This document shows positions 52,863 to 62,031 of a DNA stretch of 64,000 bases, one piece after another. Position 1 is the stretch's first letter, and every line of letters starts with the position of its first letter. The stretch spans positions 49,633 through 113,632 of the forward strand of contig NZ_JAQUVG010000001.1 in the NCBI RefSeq assembly GCF_028693495.1, read 5' to 3'. A program made the translations under genes and the position numbers. A model generated the notes under the pieces. It saw nothing but the letters and a program-made list of their open reading frames with translations. It did not search any database and was not told the origin of the DNA. Source of the stretch: Zoogloea sp. GTDB lineage: Bacteria; Pseudomonadota; Gammaproteobacteria; Burkholderiales; Rhodocyclaceae.

Positions 52863-53426
52863 ATGAGCGTGCGCGCCCCGACTCACGAGGAACTGGCCGC
52901 CAAGTGGGCCATCACCGAAGTCATCCACCGCTACTGCCGCGGCCTCGACCGGATGGACAAGGCCCTGGCCCTGTCGTGCTGGCACCCCGGGGGCACCGAC
53001 GACCACGCGCCCCTCTATGCCGGCAGCGCCGAGGGCTTCATCGACTGGCTGTGGCCGGTGCATGCCGCCATGAACGTCACCCGCCACGTGGTCAGCAATA
53101 CCCTGATCGACCTGCGCGGCCAGGAGGCAGGGGCCGAGACCTACTGGTCCCTGGTGCTGCAGGTGGCGCGGGGCGGTGAGACCCACGACATCGTCGCCGG
53201 CGGCCGCTATCTGGACCGCTTCGAGTGCATTGACGGGGTGTGGGCGATCCGCCACCGCCAGTCGGTGGTGGACTGGAACCGGGTTGAGCCGGTACGCAGC
53301 ACCCTGGCCGACTTTGCCGCCACGCCACTGCTCGACGTGAATAACCCGGAAGTGCCGGCCACGCTGCCGCGGCGCGATGCGGACGATTTCTCGTATTCCG
53401 TGCTCGGGCATATCGAACGGCACTGA
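52863..53426 (+). CDS. SnoaL/NTF2-like protein 6
   Basis: Protein of 187 aa with YCRGLDRMDKALA and RHVVSNTLIDLRGQEAG, then GGRYLDRFECIDG. It follows the OYE gene by ten bases with GAGGAGGCAGCC as ribosome binding site. It resembles SnoaL-like proteins 2 and 3. Confidence 0.8.
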   Translation: MSVRAPTHEELAAKWAITEVIHRYCRGLDRMDKALALSCWHPGGTDDHAPLYAGSAEGFIDWLWPVHAAMNVTRHVVSNTLIDLRGQEAGAETYWSLVLQVARGGETHDIVAGGRYLDRFECIDGVWAIRHRQSVVDWNRVEPVRSTLADFAATPLLDVNNPEVPATLPRRDADDFSYSVLGHIERH

Positions 53427-53452
53427 GCTCCACTGCACAGGGTAACCGCACC

Positions 53453-54712
53453 ATGACGACAGCCGCTCCCATCAGTTTTGCCGACCCGGAAATCCGCCGC
53501 TGCCCTCACGCCGCCTACGCGCAGCTGCAGGCTGAGAGCCCGGTGTATTTCGACGCGGGCACCGGCTTTCATGTGGTGACCCGCTACGCCGACATCGCCT
53601 GGGTCAATGCCCACCCGGAACTGTTTTCCAACATGACCAGCCAGGTGTTCGACCGGAGTCATTCACCGGTGGCCGCCGAGGTGGCCCGGCGCTATGCGGA
53701 GCGGGGCTTTCCGCCCCGGCACACCCTGGTCTCCAACGATCCGCCCTCCCACGGCCAGTATCGGGCGCTGGTGGACCAGGCCTTCGCCCGCAAGAACGTG
53801 ATCGGCCTGGAGCCGTCCATCCGGGCGGTGGTGGATGAACTGATCGACGAGCTTGCCGGGCGCGGACGCATCGAGTTCTTCCAGGATTTTGCCGTGCGCC
53901 TGCCCATGTACGTGATCACCCAGGAACTTGGGCTGCCGCGGGAAGACTGGCCGCAGCTCAAGCTCTGGTCCGATGCGGCCATCGAACAGATCAACCCCAA
54001 CCTGGCCCCGGCGCGGGAGCTGGAGCTGACCGACCTGCTCATCGACATGCAGTGTTACCTGCACCGCCATGCCATGGCCTACCGGGCTGCGCCGGGGCCG
54101 GGCCTGCTGTCGGCGGTGGCCAATGCGCGCATCGATGGGCGCCTGCTCGAGGACGGCGAGCTCGTCAACATCGCCACCCAGCTGATGGTGGCCGGCAATG
54201 AGACCACCACCACCGCCCTTGGCTCGGCCCTGTGGTCCCTGCTGGAGGCGCCGGCCCTGCATGCGCAGCTGCGCGCCGATCCGTCACGCATTTCCGGTTT
54301 CGTCGAGGAGGTGCTGCGCCTGCACTCCCCGGTGCCCTACATCTACCGGCTGGTGAAGGCGGATACCGAGCTGGCCGGTGTCCCGCTTGCAGCCGGGGCC
54401 GTACTGATGCTGGCCTACGGCGCCGGTAACGTGGACCCGGGCAAGTTCGAATGCCCCGAGCGCCTTGACCCCGAACGCCGTAATGCCCGCGAGCACATGA
54501 CCTTCGGCAAGGGCATCCACTTCTGCATCGGGCACATGCTGGCCCGCACCGAGCTGCGCATCGCCCTCGAGCGGCTGCTGTGCCGCCTGCCGGATCTGGC
54601 CCTCGACCCCACAGCCCCGCCGCCCCGCTGGTCGTCCAGCTTCCAGGCCCACACCCTGGAGCGCCTCGACCTCGTATTCACACCGGTTTCCGCCGGCAAG
54701 GAGCCGTCATGA
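53453..54712 (+). CDS. Cytochrome P450
   Basis: Soluble bacterial P450 of 419 aa. The heme-binding loop FGKGIHFCIG gives Cys358 as thiolate ligand; the I-helix has VAGNETTTTAL with the Glu/Thr pair, and EEVLRLHSP provides the K-helix ExxR. It should hydroxylate a hydrophobic substrate. Its redox partner is not adjacent; the only ferredoxin in the window is the Rieske type at 16956. Coupled to the following SnoaL gene by ATGA. Confidence 0.93.
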   Translation: MTTAAPISFADPEIRRCPHAAYAQLQAESPVYFDAGTGFHVVTRYADIAWVNAHPELFSNMTSQVFDRSHSPVAAEVARRYAERGFPPRHTLVSNDPPSHGQYRALVDQAFARKNVIGLEPSIRAVVDELIDELAGRGRIEFFQDFAVRLPMYVITQELGLPREDWPQLKLWSDAAIEQINPNLAPARELELTDLLIDMQCYLHRHAMAYRAAPGPGLLSAVANARIDGRLLEDGELVNIATQLMVAGNETTTTALGSALWSLLEAPALHAQLRADPSRISGFVEEVLRLHSPVPYIYRLVKADTELAGVPLAAGAVLMLAYGAGNVDPGKFECPERLDPERRNAREHMTFGKGIHFCIGHMLARTELRIALERLLCRLPDLALDPTAPPPRWSSSFQAHTLERLDLVFTPVSAGKEPS

Positions 54713-55176
54713 GCGCCACCCCCGAGTTGATTGCCGATCGTCTGGCCATCAGCGACGTCATCATCAACTACGCCACCGCGCTGGATACCCGCGACTGGGG
54801 CTTGCTGCGCTCGATCCTGACCGACCGGGTGGCCATCGACTACACCAGCTTCGATCCGGACCTGGATCTGGAGATGGATGCCAGCGAGTGGGTTCATCGG
54901 GTCCGCGGGCTGGCCGGTTTCGACGCCACCCAGCATCTGAGTACCAATCACCGTCACGTCATCGACGGTGATCAAGCAACCTGCATTTCCTACATGCATG
55001 CCAGCCATTTCCTGACCCACGCCGGGGCCGACCACGTCTGCGTCCTGTATGGCTACTACACCAGCCAGCTGCTGCGCACTGCCGCCGGCTGGAAGCTGCG
55101 TAAGGTCAAGCTGACCATCACTGCCCGCCACGGCGACGCCCGGGTGTTCGAATGGGCCTTCAGCAAGATTCCCTGA
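54709..55176 (+). CDS. SnoaL/NTF2-like protein 7
   Basis: Protein of 155 aa with YATALDTRDWGLL and QHLSTNHRHVIDGDQA. ATG 54709 overlaps the P450 stop; the longer track ORF runs through the P450 gene. The tight coupling suggests it acts on the P450 product, for instance in dehydration or rearrangement. Confidence 0.8.
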   Translation: MSATPELIADRLAISDVIINYATALDTRDWGLLRSILTDRVAIDYTSFDPDLDLEMDASEWVHRVRGLAGFDATQHLSTNHRHVIDGDQATCISYMHASHFLTHAGADHVCVLYGYYTSQLLRTAAGWKLRKVKLTITARHGDARVFEWAFSKIP

Positions 55177-55270
55177 GGGCGCCCGCGCAGGAGGCGCCGG
55201 CATGCCGATGATTCACTCTACAGAAGGGCGATGTTCTTCGCCCCTGGACAACACAAGAAGGAGACACAAC

Positions 55271-56704
55271 ATGGAATGGGATTACGACGTAATCATTGTG
55301 GGCGGCGGCGGTGCCGGCCTGGCGGCGGCATTGATGGCCCACCAGCAAGGCGCCCGCTGCATGGTCATCGAGGCGGATGGCAGGCTGGGCGGCGCCACGG
55401 CCCAGTCGGGCGGGGTGTTCTACGCCTGCGGGACCAGCGTGCAGCGGGCCGCGGGCATCGCCGACGATACCCCGGACGATCTCTACGACTACCTGATGAC
55501 CCTCAACCGCTGGAAGCTGCGGCCCGACCTGATCCGTTACTACGCCGATCATTGCGGGCCGGCGCTGGAGTGGCTGATTGAACTGGGCAGCGAGTTTCCC
55601 AAGGAATGGCTGGTCAAGTCCGGCGTGGATAGCGTGGCCCGGGGCCATTCGAGCCAGGGGGCGGGTTCCGGCATCGCCGATGCGCTGATCAACGCGGCCG
55701 GCGCCAAGGGCATCGACACCGCCCTGGGAACCCGGGTGGAGGCGCTGTTGTTCGAGGACGGCCGGGTCGTCGGTGTCAGGGCCCTGGGGACCGAGCTGCG
55801 TGCCCCGGTGGTGGTGGTCACCACCGGTGGTTTCGGCAACAATCCGGAGATGCTCCAGCGACTTTACCCATCCTCCTGGCATGAGGGCTGGACCTGGGCC
55901 GTGCACAAGGACGTGCCCTTTGTGCAGGGCGACGGCATCACCCTGGCCGAGCAGGTGGGTGCCGGCGTGGTCGGCCACGACACCGGCCTGGTGCTGCCCA
56001 CCTCGGGTTTCAGCCGCTCACTGGAGGCCTTCCTGCCGCCCTGGATCATCGCGGTCAACAAGGAGGGCCGCCGCTTCATGTCGGAGCTGTCGCCCTACAG
56101 CGTGTGCGGTTACCTGCTCAACGAGCAGACCGAGCGGCGCGCCTGGGCCATCTTCGACGAGAAGGCCCTGGTGGAAGCCAGCACCAACACCAAGTACCTG
56201 GACCCCTACAACGCGGGTATCAGCATTCCCACCTGGGAAGAGCCCACCCTGCGCGCCCAAGTGAAGACCGGCCGGGTCAAGGTGGCCGACAGCCTGCAGG
56301 CCCTGGCGGCGCAGGTAGGCATTGATGGTCTGGCTCTGGAAGAGACCGTGGCCCGCTACAACGCCGATTGCGATGCCGGCGGCGATTTCCAGTTTTTCAA
56401 GCAGGCCCCGGCCTATTTCCCGATCCGCCAGGGGCCCTACTACGCGGTGGAGATCCGTTCCGCGATCATTGGCCTGACGGCGGCAGGGCTGGACATCGAC
56501 AAGCAGGCCCGGGTGCTCGATGTCCACCAGCGTCCGATCCCTGGTCTGTACGCCGCAGGCGAGGTGCTCGGCTGCTTCCACGGGGAGCGCTATGGCGGCG
56601 GCGGCCTCTCCATCGGTAATGCAGTGGTCTTCGGTCGTCTTGCCGGCATCGAGGCCGGCCGGGCGGCCCTGGCCCTGCGGGCACAGGATGAGGTGGTGGC
56701 ATGA
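55271..56704 (+). CDS. FAD-dependent dehydrogenase, KstD/fumarate-reductase-like
   Basis: Flavoprotein of 477 aa with DVIIVGGGGAGLAAALMA, EADGRLGGATAQSGG and the C-terminal GLYAAGEVLGCFHGERYGGG. ATG 55271 follows AAGAAGGAGACACAAC. Third member of this family in the window, and without an export signal. It could desaturate a ring ketone or reduce a C=C bond. Confidence 0.87.
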   Translation: MEWDYDVIIVGGGGAGLAAALMAHQQGARCMVIEADGRLGGATAQSGGVFYACGTSVQRAAGIADDTPDDLYDYLMTLNRWKLRPDLIRYYADHCGPALEWLIELGSEFPKEWLVKSGVDSVARGHSSQGAGSGIADALINAAGAKGIDTALGTRVEALLFEDGRVVGVRALGTELRAPVVVVTTGGFGNNPEMLQRLYPSSWHEGWTWAVHKDVPFVQGDGITLAEQVGAGVVGHDTGLVLPTSGFSRSLEAFLPPWIIAVNKEGRRFMSELSPYSVCGYLLNEQTERRAWAIFDEKALVEASTNTKYLDPYNAGISIPTWEEPTLRAQVKTGRVKVADSLQALAAQVGIDGLALEETVARYNADCDAGGDFQFFKQAPAYFPIRQGPYYAVEIRSAIIGLTAAGLDIDKQARVLDVHQRPIPGLYAAGEVLGCFHGERYGGGGLSIGNAVVFGRLAGIEAGRAALALRAQDEVVA

Positions 56705-57480
56705 AGTGCCTTGCCGGCCGGGTGGTCCTGGTGACTGGCGCGGCGCGGGGCATGGGCGCTGCCATGGTCCGCCTGTTCCATGCCGAAGGGGCCCGCGTGG
56801 TGATTGCCGACCTGCTCGATGGGGAAGGTCAGGCGCTGGCCACCGAGCTGGGCGACGGCGCCCTTTTCCAGCATCTGGATGTGACCCTTGAAGCCGACTG
56901 GCAGCGGGTGGTGGCCGCGGTGCTGGAATGCTGGGGGAGCATCGACGGACTTGTGAACAATGCGGGAATCAATTTCTCCGAGACGATCGCCCAGACCGGA
57001 CTGGCAGACTTCCGCAGGGTCATCGATGTGAACCTGATGGGGCCCTTTCTCGGAATGAAGTACGTGGGGCAGGCCATGAGCGCCCGCGGGCGGGGCAGCA
57101 TCGTCAACATCTCGTCCATCGGCGGCATGACCGCCTGGAATTCCATGAGCGCCTATTGCGCCAGCAAATGGGGCCTGCGGGGCTTGAGCCGGGTGGCCGC
57201 CCTGGAACTGGGTCATCGGGGCGTACGGGTCAATTCGATTCACCCGGGCGGGGTGGATACGAGCATGGGCAGCATGTTCGACGGGGACACCGAGGCCCTC
57301 AACCGGGCTTATCAGGGGCAGCCGGTCCAGCGCATCGGCCGACCGGCGGAAATCGCCAGCATGGCGCTCTTCCTGCTTGGAGACGAGGCAAGCTATGTCT
57401 GCGGCGCCGAGCTGGTGGTGGACGGCGGCAATCTGGCCGGGCGCTATTTTGAGGGGCTGCCCGGCGCCCCGGGCGCCTGA
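56701..57480 (+). CDS. SDR-family oxidoreductase
   Basis: SDR of 259 aa with TGAARGMG, NNAG, NISS and YCASK; VVIADLL suggests NAD. The start overlaps the flavoprotein stop (ATGA). Resembles 3-alpha/20-beta or 7-alpha hydroxysteroid dehydrogenase-type SDRs in length and motifs, but substrate cannot be assigned. Confidence 0.9.
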   Translation: MKCLAGRVVLVTGAARGMGAAMVRLFHAEGARVVIADLLDGEGQALATELGDGALFQHLDVTLEADWQRVVAAVLECWGSIDGLVNNAGINFSETIAQTGLADFRRVIDVNLMGPFLGMKYVGQAMSARGRGSIVNISSIGGMTAWNSMSAYCASKWGLRGLSRVAALELGHRGVRVNSIHPGGVDTSMGSMFDGDTEALNRAYQGQPVQRIGRPAEIASMALFLLGDEASYVCGAELVVDGGNLAGRYFEGLPGAPGA

Positions 57481-57531
57481 CTACCTGATCCGGTAGTTGT
57501 GGGCAGCGCTGCGTGCATGGATACTGGCGGC

Positions 57532-57556
57532 GTATAAAAAACAAACCATCCTGACC
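57532..57556 (+). promoter_or_regulatory. AT-rich operator-like element, site I (half site)
   Basis: TATAAAAAACAAACCATCCT precedes the Rieske gene by about 20 bp. It keeps only the left half (AAAAACAAAC) of the element family; the right half is GC-rich. It may be a degenerate or weak site. Confidence 0.3.
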
Positions 57557-57576
57557 ACAGGAATAGGAGCGAGACA

Positions 57577-58782
57577 ATGGAAAACGTACAAGTTTATCGA
57601 GACTTGGCCAAGCGCATGCTGGCCCTGGTGGATGCCGGCACCACTGACAGCGCCTCCAGCGCCTACCGTCAGCCCTCATCGGTTTATACCGATCCGGCGC
57701 TGTTCGCCCGGGAAAAAGCCACCATCTTCAAGGATGAGCCCCAGCTGGTGTGCTTCTCCAGCGACCTGCCGGAAAAGGGCAGCTATTTCACCTACGATGA
57801 CCTGGGGGTGCCGGTGTTGCTGACCCGGGACAACGAAGGCAAAGTGAATGCATTCCTCAATGCCTGCACCCACCGGGCGGCCCGCCTGAAAGATGGCTGT
57901 GGCAAGAGCGCTTCCCTGGCCTGCCCCTACCACAACTGGGGTTTCGACCTGAAAGGCAAGCTGCGGGGGGTCTGGCAGGAGCAGAGCTTCGGTGCCATCG
58001 ACAAGTCCCTCTACGACCTGGTCCGCCTGCCGGTGGAAGAGAAGTACGGGATGATCTTCGTTGGCCTGCATCAGGATGTGAAGGTCTCGGTCGATGAGAT
58101 CCTCGGTGATCTGGCGCCCGTCTTCGAGATGTGGGACCTGGGTTCCACCTCCTACGTGAACCAGCATGTCTGGAAGCTCAATACCAATTGGAAGCTGGCC
58201 CTGGACACCTTCTGTGAGGGCTACCACTTCCTGGCCCTGCACAAGAATACCCTCGGGGGTATCTCCATCGGCAACACTTCGGCCTTTGACACCTTCGGTC
58301 CGGATGGGCGCAACCATCGCCTCGCCTTCCCGAATGAGAGCCTGCTGCGGCTGAAGAGTCTCCCCGAGTCCGAATGGGGTATGGACATCTTCAACGATTT
58401 TCAGCTGGTGCATTTCATTTACCCCAACATTTCCCTGCTGGTCTCCCCGGTGTCGGTGGAGTTCTTCAAGCTCTATCCCGGCGACAACCCCGGTGAGCAC
58501 CGCACGGTCTTCCGCAGCTACATCCGCAAGGGGGGTGAGAAGGGCTGGGACGGCAACGACCCCCAGGCGCACTTCGAATTCATCCGCAAGGTGGTGGACG
58601 AGGAGGACTACTGGGTATCGGCCAACGTGATGAAGAACCTCAACGCCGGCATGATCCAGTTCAGCACCTTCGGTGCCAACGAGCCGGCCCTGCAGAACAT
58701 GCACAAGGCCTTCCTGCGTGGGATCGGGGAAGAGCCTGTAGAGGCCCCGGTGGGTAAGGTGGGGGTGGCCGCCGCCGCCTGA
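57577..58782 (+). CDS. Rieske non-heme iron oxygenase, alpha subunit
   Basis: Alpha subunit of 401 aa from another branch. Rieske ligands Cys97, His99, Cys116 and His119 (CTHRA, CPYHNW); iron ligands His217 and His222 (EGYHFLALH). CTHRAARL in place of the common CxHRG is notable. The ATG follows AATAGGAGCGAGACA. It ends at a strong terminator and may have its own promoter. Confidence 0.92.
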   Translation: MENVQVYRDLAKRMLALVDAGTTDSASSAYRQPSSVYTDPALFAREKATIFKDEPQLVCFSSDLPEKGSYFTYDDLGVPVLLTRDNEGKVNAFLNACTHRAARLKDGCGKSASLACPYHNWGFDLKGKLRGVWQEQSFGAIDKSLYDLVRLPVEEKYGMIFVGLHQDVKVSVDEILGDLAPVFEMWDLGSTSYVNQHVWKLNTNWKLALDTFCEGYHFLALHKNTLGGISIGNTSAFDTFGPDGRNHRLAFPNESLLRLKSLPESEWGMDIFNDFQLVHFIYPNISLLVSPVSVEFFKLYPGDNPGEHRTVFRSYIRKGGEKGWDGNDPQAHFEFIRKVVDEEDYWVSANVMKNLNAGMIQFSTFGANEPALQNMHKAFLRGIGEEPVEAPVGKVGVAAAA

Positions 58783-58811
58783 TCATCTTGTAAGTCATCA
58801 CCGGAATGTCT

Positions 58812-58840
58812 GGCGGGCCGAGAGGCCCGCCACTTTTTTT
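58812..58840 (+). terminator. Rho-independent terminator
   Basis: GGCGGGCC-GAGA-GGCCCGCC (58812-58831) followed by acTTTTTTT. Strong terminator for the Rieske gene, between convergent transcription units. Confidence 0.92.
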
Positions 58841-58891
58841 GGGCATCCGGCAGGCCGCACTCACCTGGAGGGGCCCGGATCGGGCAGCTTC

Positions 58892-61798
58892 TTATGGATC
58901 CGGTACCGGGGCCAGATGGGTCCGGTGTCCGGCGGGCAGACCGTCCCGGCGGTCAAGCCAGTGGAGCAGGGTTGCGTGGAGGATTTCGGGCGCGACGGGT
59001 TTGGAGATGAAGTCGTTCATGCCGGCCGCCAGGCATCGCTCCCGGTCTTCGTCGAAGGCATTGGCGGTCATGGCGATGATGGGGATGCCGGAGTGCTCCG
59101 GTAGCTCCCGGATCTTCCGGGTGGCTTCCACACCCCCCATTTCCGGCATCTGCATATCCATCAGCACCAGTGCATAGGGTCTCTGCTGGACCTGTTCCAG
59201 TGCCTCCCGGCCATTGTTGGCCACATCGATCAGCAGGCCACTGTCGGTCAGCAGCTCGATGGCCACGGCCTGGTTGACCAGGTCATCCTCCACCAGCAGG
59301 ATCCGCCGCCCCGCGTGGCGCTGGAAGATCGCCTGCAGGCTGGCCTGGTCCCCGGCCGAGGGCGCCTGGCCGGCGGCTTCGGCCGGCTCCAGCCAGGCGG
59401 TGAACCAGAAGGTGCTGCCTGTGCCAGGGGCGCTGTCCACCCCGGCGGAACCCCCCATCAGCCCGGCCAGGCGCAGGGTGATGGCCAGGCCCAGGCCGGT
59501 GCCGCCATGGCGGCGGGTGGTGGAGACATCCAGCTGACGGAAAGGCTGGAACAGTTTCGGCAGGTCTGCCGGTTCGATGCCGACGCCCGTGTCCTCCACT
59601 TCAAAGCGCACCAGGATCTGCGCCCCCCGTTTTTCCTGCAGGCGGGCTCGCAGGGCGATGTGGCCCTGTTCGGTGAATTTGAGGGCGTTGGTGACGTAGT
59701 TGAGCAGGCACTGCCGCAGGCGGGTGGCATCCCCCTTGAGAAACTCGGGCACGCCGCCCTTGTCGAGTGTCATGCGGAGGCCCTTGGCGGCAGCCCCCTC
59801 GGCGCTCAGGGAGTGGACATAATCCATGACGCTACTCAAGGCAAAGACCGACTGTTCCAGCTGCAGATTCCCCGACTCGATTTTCGAGATGTCGAGCACA
59901 TCATTGAGGATTGCCAGCAGGTGCTTGCTGGCCCCTTCGATCTTCGTGAGCCGTTCCTGCTGCTCGGGGGCGAGGGGACTTCTGCGCAGGGTGTGGGTAT
60001 AGCCAAGGATCGCATTCATCGGCGTGCGGATCTCGTGGCTCATGTTGGCGAGGAAGCTGCTTTTGGCCTGGCTGGCCGCATCTGCGGCATCCCGGGCGGC
60101 CTTCATGGCGCTTTCGGCTGCCTTCAGGGGCGTCACGTCGCTGAACGTGGCAATCCAGCCGTCATCCAGAAGCTGGCCGCCGGTGTGGATGTCCCGCCGC
60201 TGCCCGTTCTTGCAGCAGATCTCGTACTCGAGCCCTTCCAGGCGGCCATCCGTCTTGCGGGCCTGTGCGATGGCCGACTGCCAGAGGGCCTGTGCCTGGT
60301 GGCGGTAAGCGGGGTCGGGGTAGGCCCGCTGCCACCAGTCCTCCAGTGTGCGGACTTCCTCCGGACGGTATCCGAACAGTTCGACGAAGCGCTGATTCAC
60401 CGCATCGATGGCGCCATCCCGTACATGGAACAGGGCAATCGGTGCCGCCTCGAACAGGGCCCGGGAGTGTTTGTCCTGCTCGGCCACCCGGCGCTGGGTG
60501 ATGTCCCGGGACAGGATCAGCACCTGAGGGGCGTCGGCCTTGCGGGTGGCCGAGAGTTCGAACCAGCGGGTCTGACTGTTCATCTCCAGGCAGATGCTGC
60601 GGCCGTAGTCGTGCCCGTTGGCGAGGGCGCCCTGCACGGCCGCCTGGACTGTCCGGGCCGCGTCATCGGGCAGTATGTCGTCCACCCGATGTCCGATCAG
60701 TTTTTCCCGGTCGGCGACCAGGGACTGCTCATCGCCAGCGAAAACGTTCAGATAGCGCCCCTCCTGATCAAATTCGAACAGCAGGTCCGGAATCGCCTGG
60801 AGGATGGCGGCTTGCCTTTCCTGCACATCCTGGGTGACCCGGTGGGCCTGCTGGAGCGCTTTGAGGGTATGGTTCAGGGCCGCCGTCTGCCGCGCCACCC
60901 GGCGCCGCAGGGTGAGGTTCCAGGCGAGGAGCAGGGCACCCACGGCCAGCAGCGCGAGGGCGCTCCAGCCCAGATAGACGCCGAAGCGCTCCAGGCTCAT
61001 GGAGCGCTCCCCCATCCATTTGCGTCGCAGCGCCGCCTCTTCTTCCGGGCTGATCGCCTTGAAGCCGGCCTCCACCCGCTGCAGGGTGTCCGTGTGCCCC
61101 TGGAGGACCGCCCGGCGCAGATGACCCGTGTAGAGGGCGAAGGCCTTGCTGAAATCTTTCTGGGCGCCGGCCTTGTAGAGGTAGAAGTTGGCGGGATGTT
61201 CGTCCAGGCAGAAAACCTTGATCTCCTCCCTGCGGGCGGCTTCGATGAGATCCGTGTAGTTGGTATACAAGGCGAGATTGGTCAAGCCCTTGCCGGTCAG
61301 GAAATCGACGCATGCATCTCCCTTCTGCACGCCGACCACAAAACCCTTGAGCGTACCGATGCGATCAATACCGCTGATGGAGGAGTGGCGGTAGATGGCT
61401 ACCGGCATTTCCGCATAGGGTGCCGAAAAATCGTAGAGGCTCTCCCGGGGAGGTGTCCGGTAGATGACGTCGATCACGTCTGCCTGGCCTTCCTGGATCA
61501 GGCGCTGGGCGTTGGCCCAGTTGGTGGCCGTCAGTTCGACCCGGATGCCGGTTTTCTTTTCCCAGAGCGCCCAGAGGTCTGCGGTGTAACCGACGACCTC
61601 ACCTTCCTCGTTGCGGAAGAGCAGGGGAGGGAAATTGTCGTCACTGACGACTTTCAGTACCTGCCGGGAGGGGATCCGCGCTGCCGCCCCGGTGAGCTCC
61701 TGCAGACGCTCGGGGTCGACTGCCTGTGCATCGGCCGGAGAGCCCGGCAGGCCGAGTGTCAATAGAACGAGGGAAGTCAGCAGTCTGATGCGTCCCAT
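58892..61798 (-). CDS. BvgS-like hybrid sensor histidine kinase
   Basis: Protein of 968 aa. Order: signal peptide (1-25), periplasmic solute-binding type-3 domain (about 45-265, [20 protein letters not shown]), membrane helix (about 275-296), two PAS domains, HisKA with His588 ([13 protein letters not shown]), HATPase and a receiver with Asp881 ([12 protein letters not shown]). No Hpt domain or separate response regulator is visible. The periplasmic domain probably binds a small molecule. AT-rich element J overlaps its promoter region. Confidence 0.9.
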   Translation of the reverse strand: MGRIRLLTSLVLLTLGLPGSPADAQAVDPERLQELTGAAARIPSRQVLKVVSDDNFPPLLFRNEEGEVVGYTADLWALWEKKTGIRVELTATNWANAQRLIQEGQADVIDVIYRTPPRESLYDFSAPYAEMPVAIYRHSSISGIDRIGTLKGFVVGVQKGDACVDFLTGKGLTNLALYTNYTDLIEAARREEIKVFCLDEHPANFYLYKAGAQKDFSKAFALYTGHLRRAVLQGHTDTLQRVEAGFKAISPEEEAALRRKWMGERSMSLERFGVYLGWSALALLAVGALLLAWNLTLRRRVARQTAALNHTLKALQQAHRVTQDVQERQAAILQAIPDLLFEFDQEGRYLNVFAGDEQSLVADREKLIGHRVDDILPDDAARTVQAAVQGALANGHDYGRSICLEMNSQTRWFELSATRKADAPQVLILSRDITQRRVAEQDKHSRALFEAAPIALFHVRDGAIDAVNQRFVELFGYRPEEVRTLEDWWQRAYPDPAYRHQAQALWQSAIAQARKTDGRLEGLEYEICCKNGQRRDIHTGGQLLDDGWIATFSDVTPLKAAESAMKAARDAADAASQAKSSFLANMSHEIRTPMNAILGYTHTLRRSPLAPEQQERLTKIEGASKHLLAILNDVLDISKIESGNLQLEQSVFALSSVMDYVHSLSAEGAAAKGLRMTLDKGGVPEFLKGDATRLRQCLLNYVTNALKFTEQGHIALRARLQEKRGAQILVRFEVEDTGVGIEPADLPKLFQPFRQLDVSTTRRHGGTGLGLAITLRLAGLMGGSAGVDSAPGTGSTFWFTAWLEPAEAAGQAPSAGDQASLQAIFQRHAGRRILLVEDDLVNQAVAIELLTDSGLLIDVANNGREALEQVQQRPYALVLMDMQMPEMGGVEATRKIRELPEHSGIPIIAMTANAFDEDRERCLAAGMNDFISKPVAPEILHATLLHWLDRRDGLPAGHRTHLAPVPDP

Positions 61799-61870
61799 GG
61801 GCGTGGGTCAGGGAGGGCACATGGTTTCACTATATCCCATCCCTGCCGGGGGCAGGGTGCGGGCACGAGG

Positions 61871-61907
61871 GTTGATTTTAAAAACAGATATGTTCGTTTT
61901 TTTGACC
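61871..61907 (-). promoter_or_regulatory. AT-rich operator-like element, site J
   Basis: Minus strand reads AAAAAAACGAACATATCTGT then TTTTAAAATC, sharing AAAAACGAACA...CTGTTTT with site D. It lies in the 233-bp divergent gap between the sensor kinase (-) and a Rieske gene (+), so it could act on either. Nothing else was recognised in this gap. Confidence 0.5.
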
Positions 61908-62031
61908 ATGATCAAGTCAGGGGTATTCCCTGTCAGGGACAATCCTCGCCTGACCCCTGTCACGGGCATGGTCTCAGGCAGGGGCTGCCAACCCGAGGCG
62001 CTTCAAGCGCCCGATCCAGGAGGAGACAAAC

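Noticed and set aside
59315-61765. 816-aa plus-strand ORF opposite the sensor kinase
   Set aside because: Shadow ORF; the minus strand encodes all kinase boxes in order.
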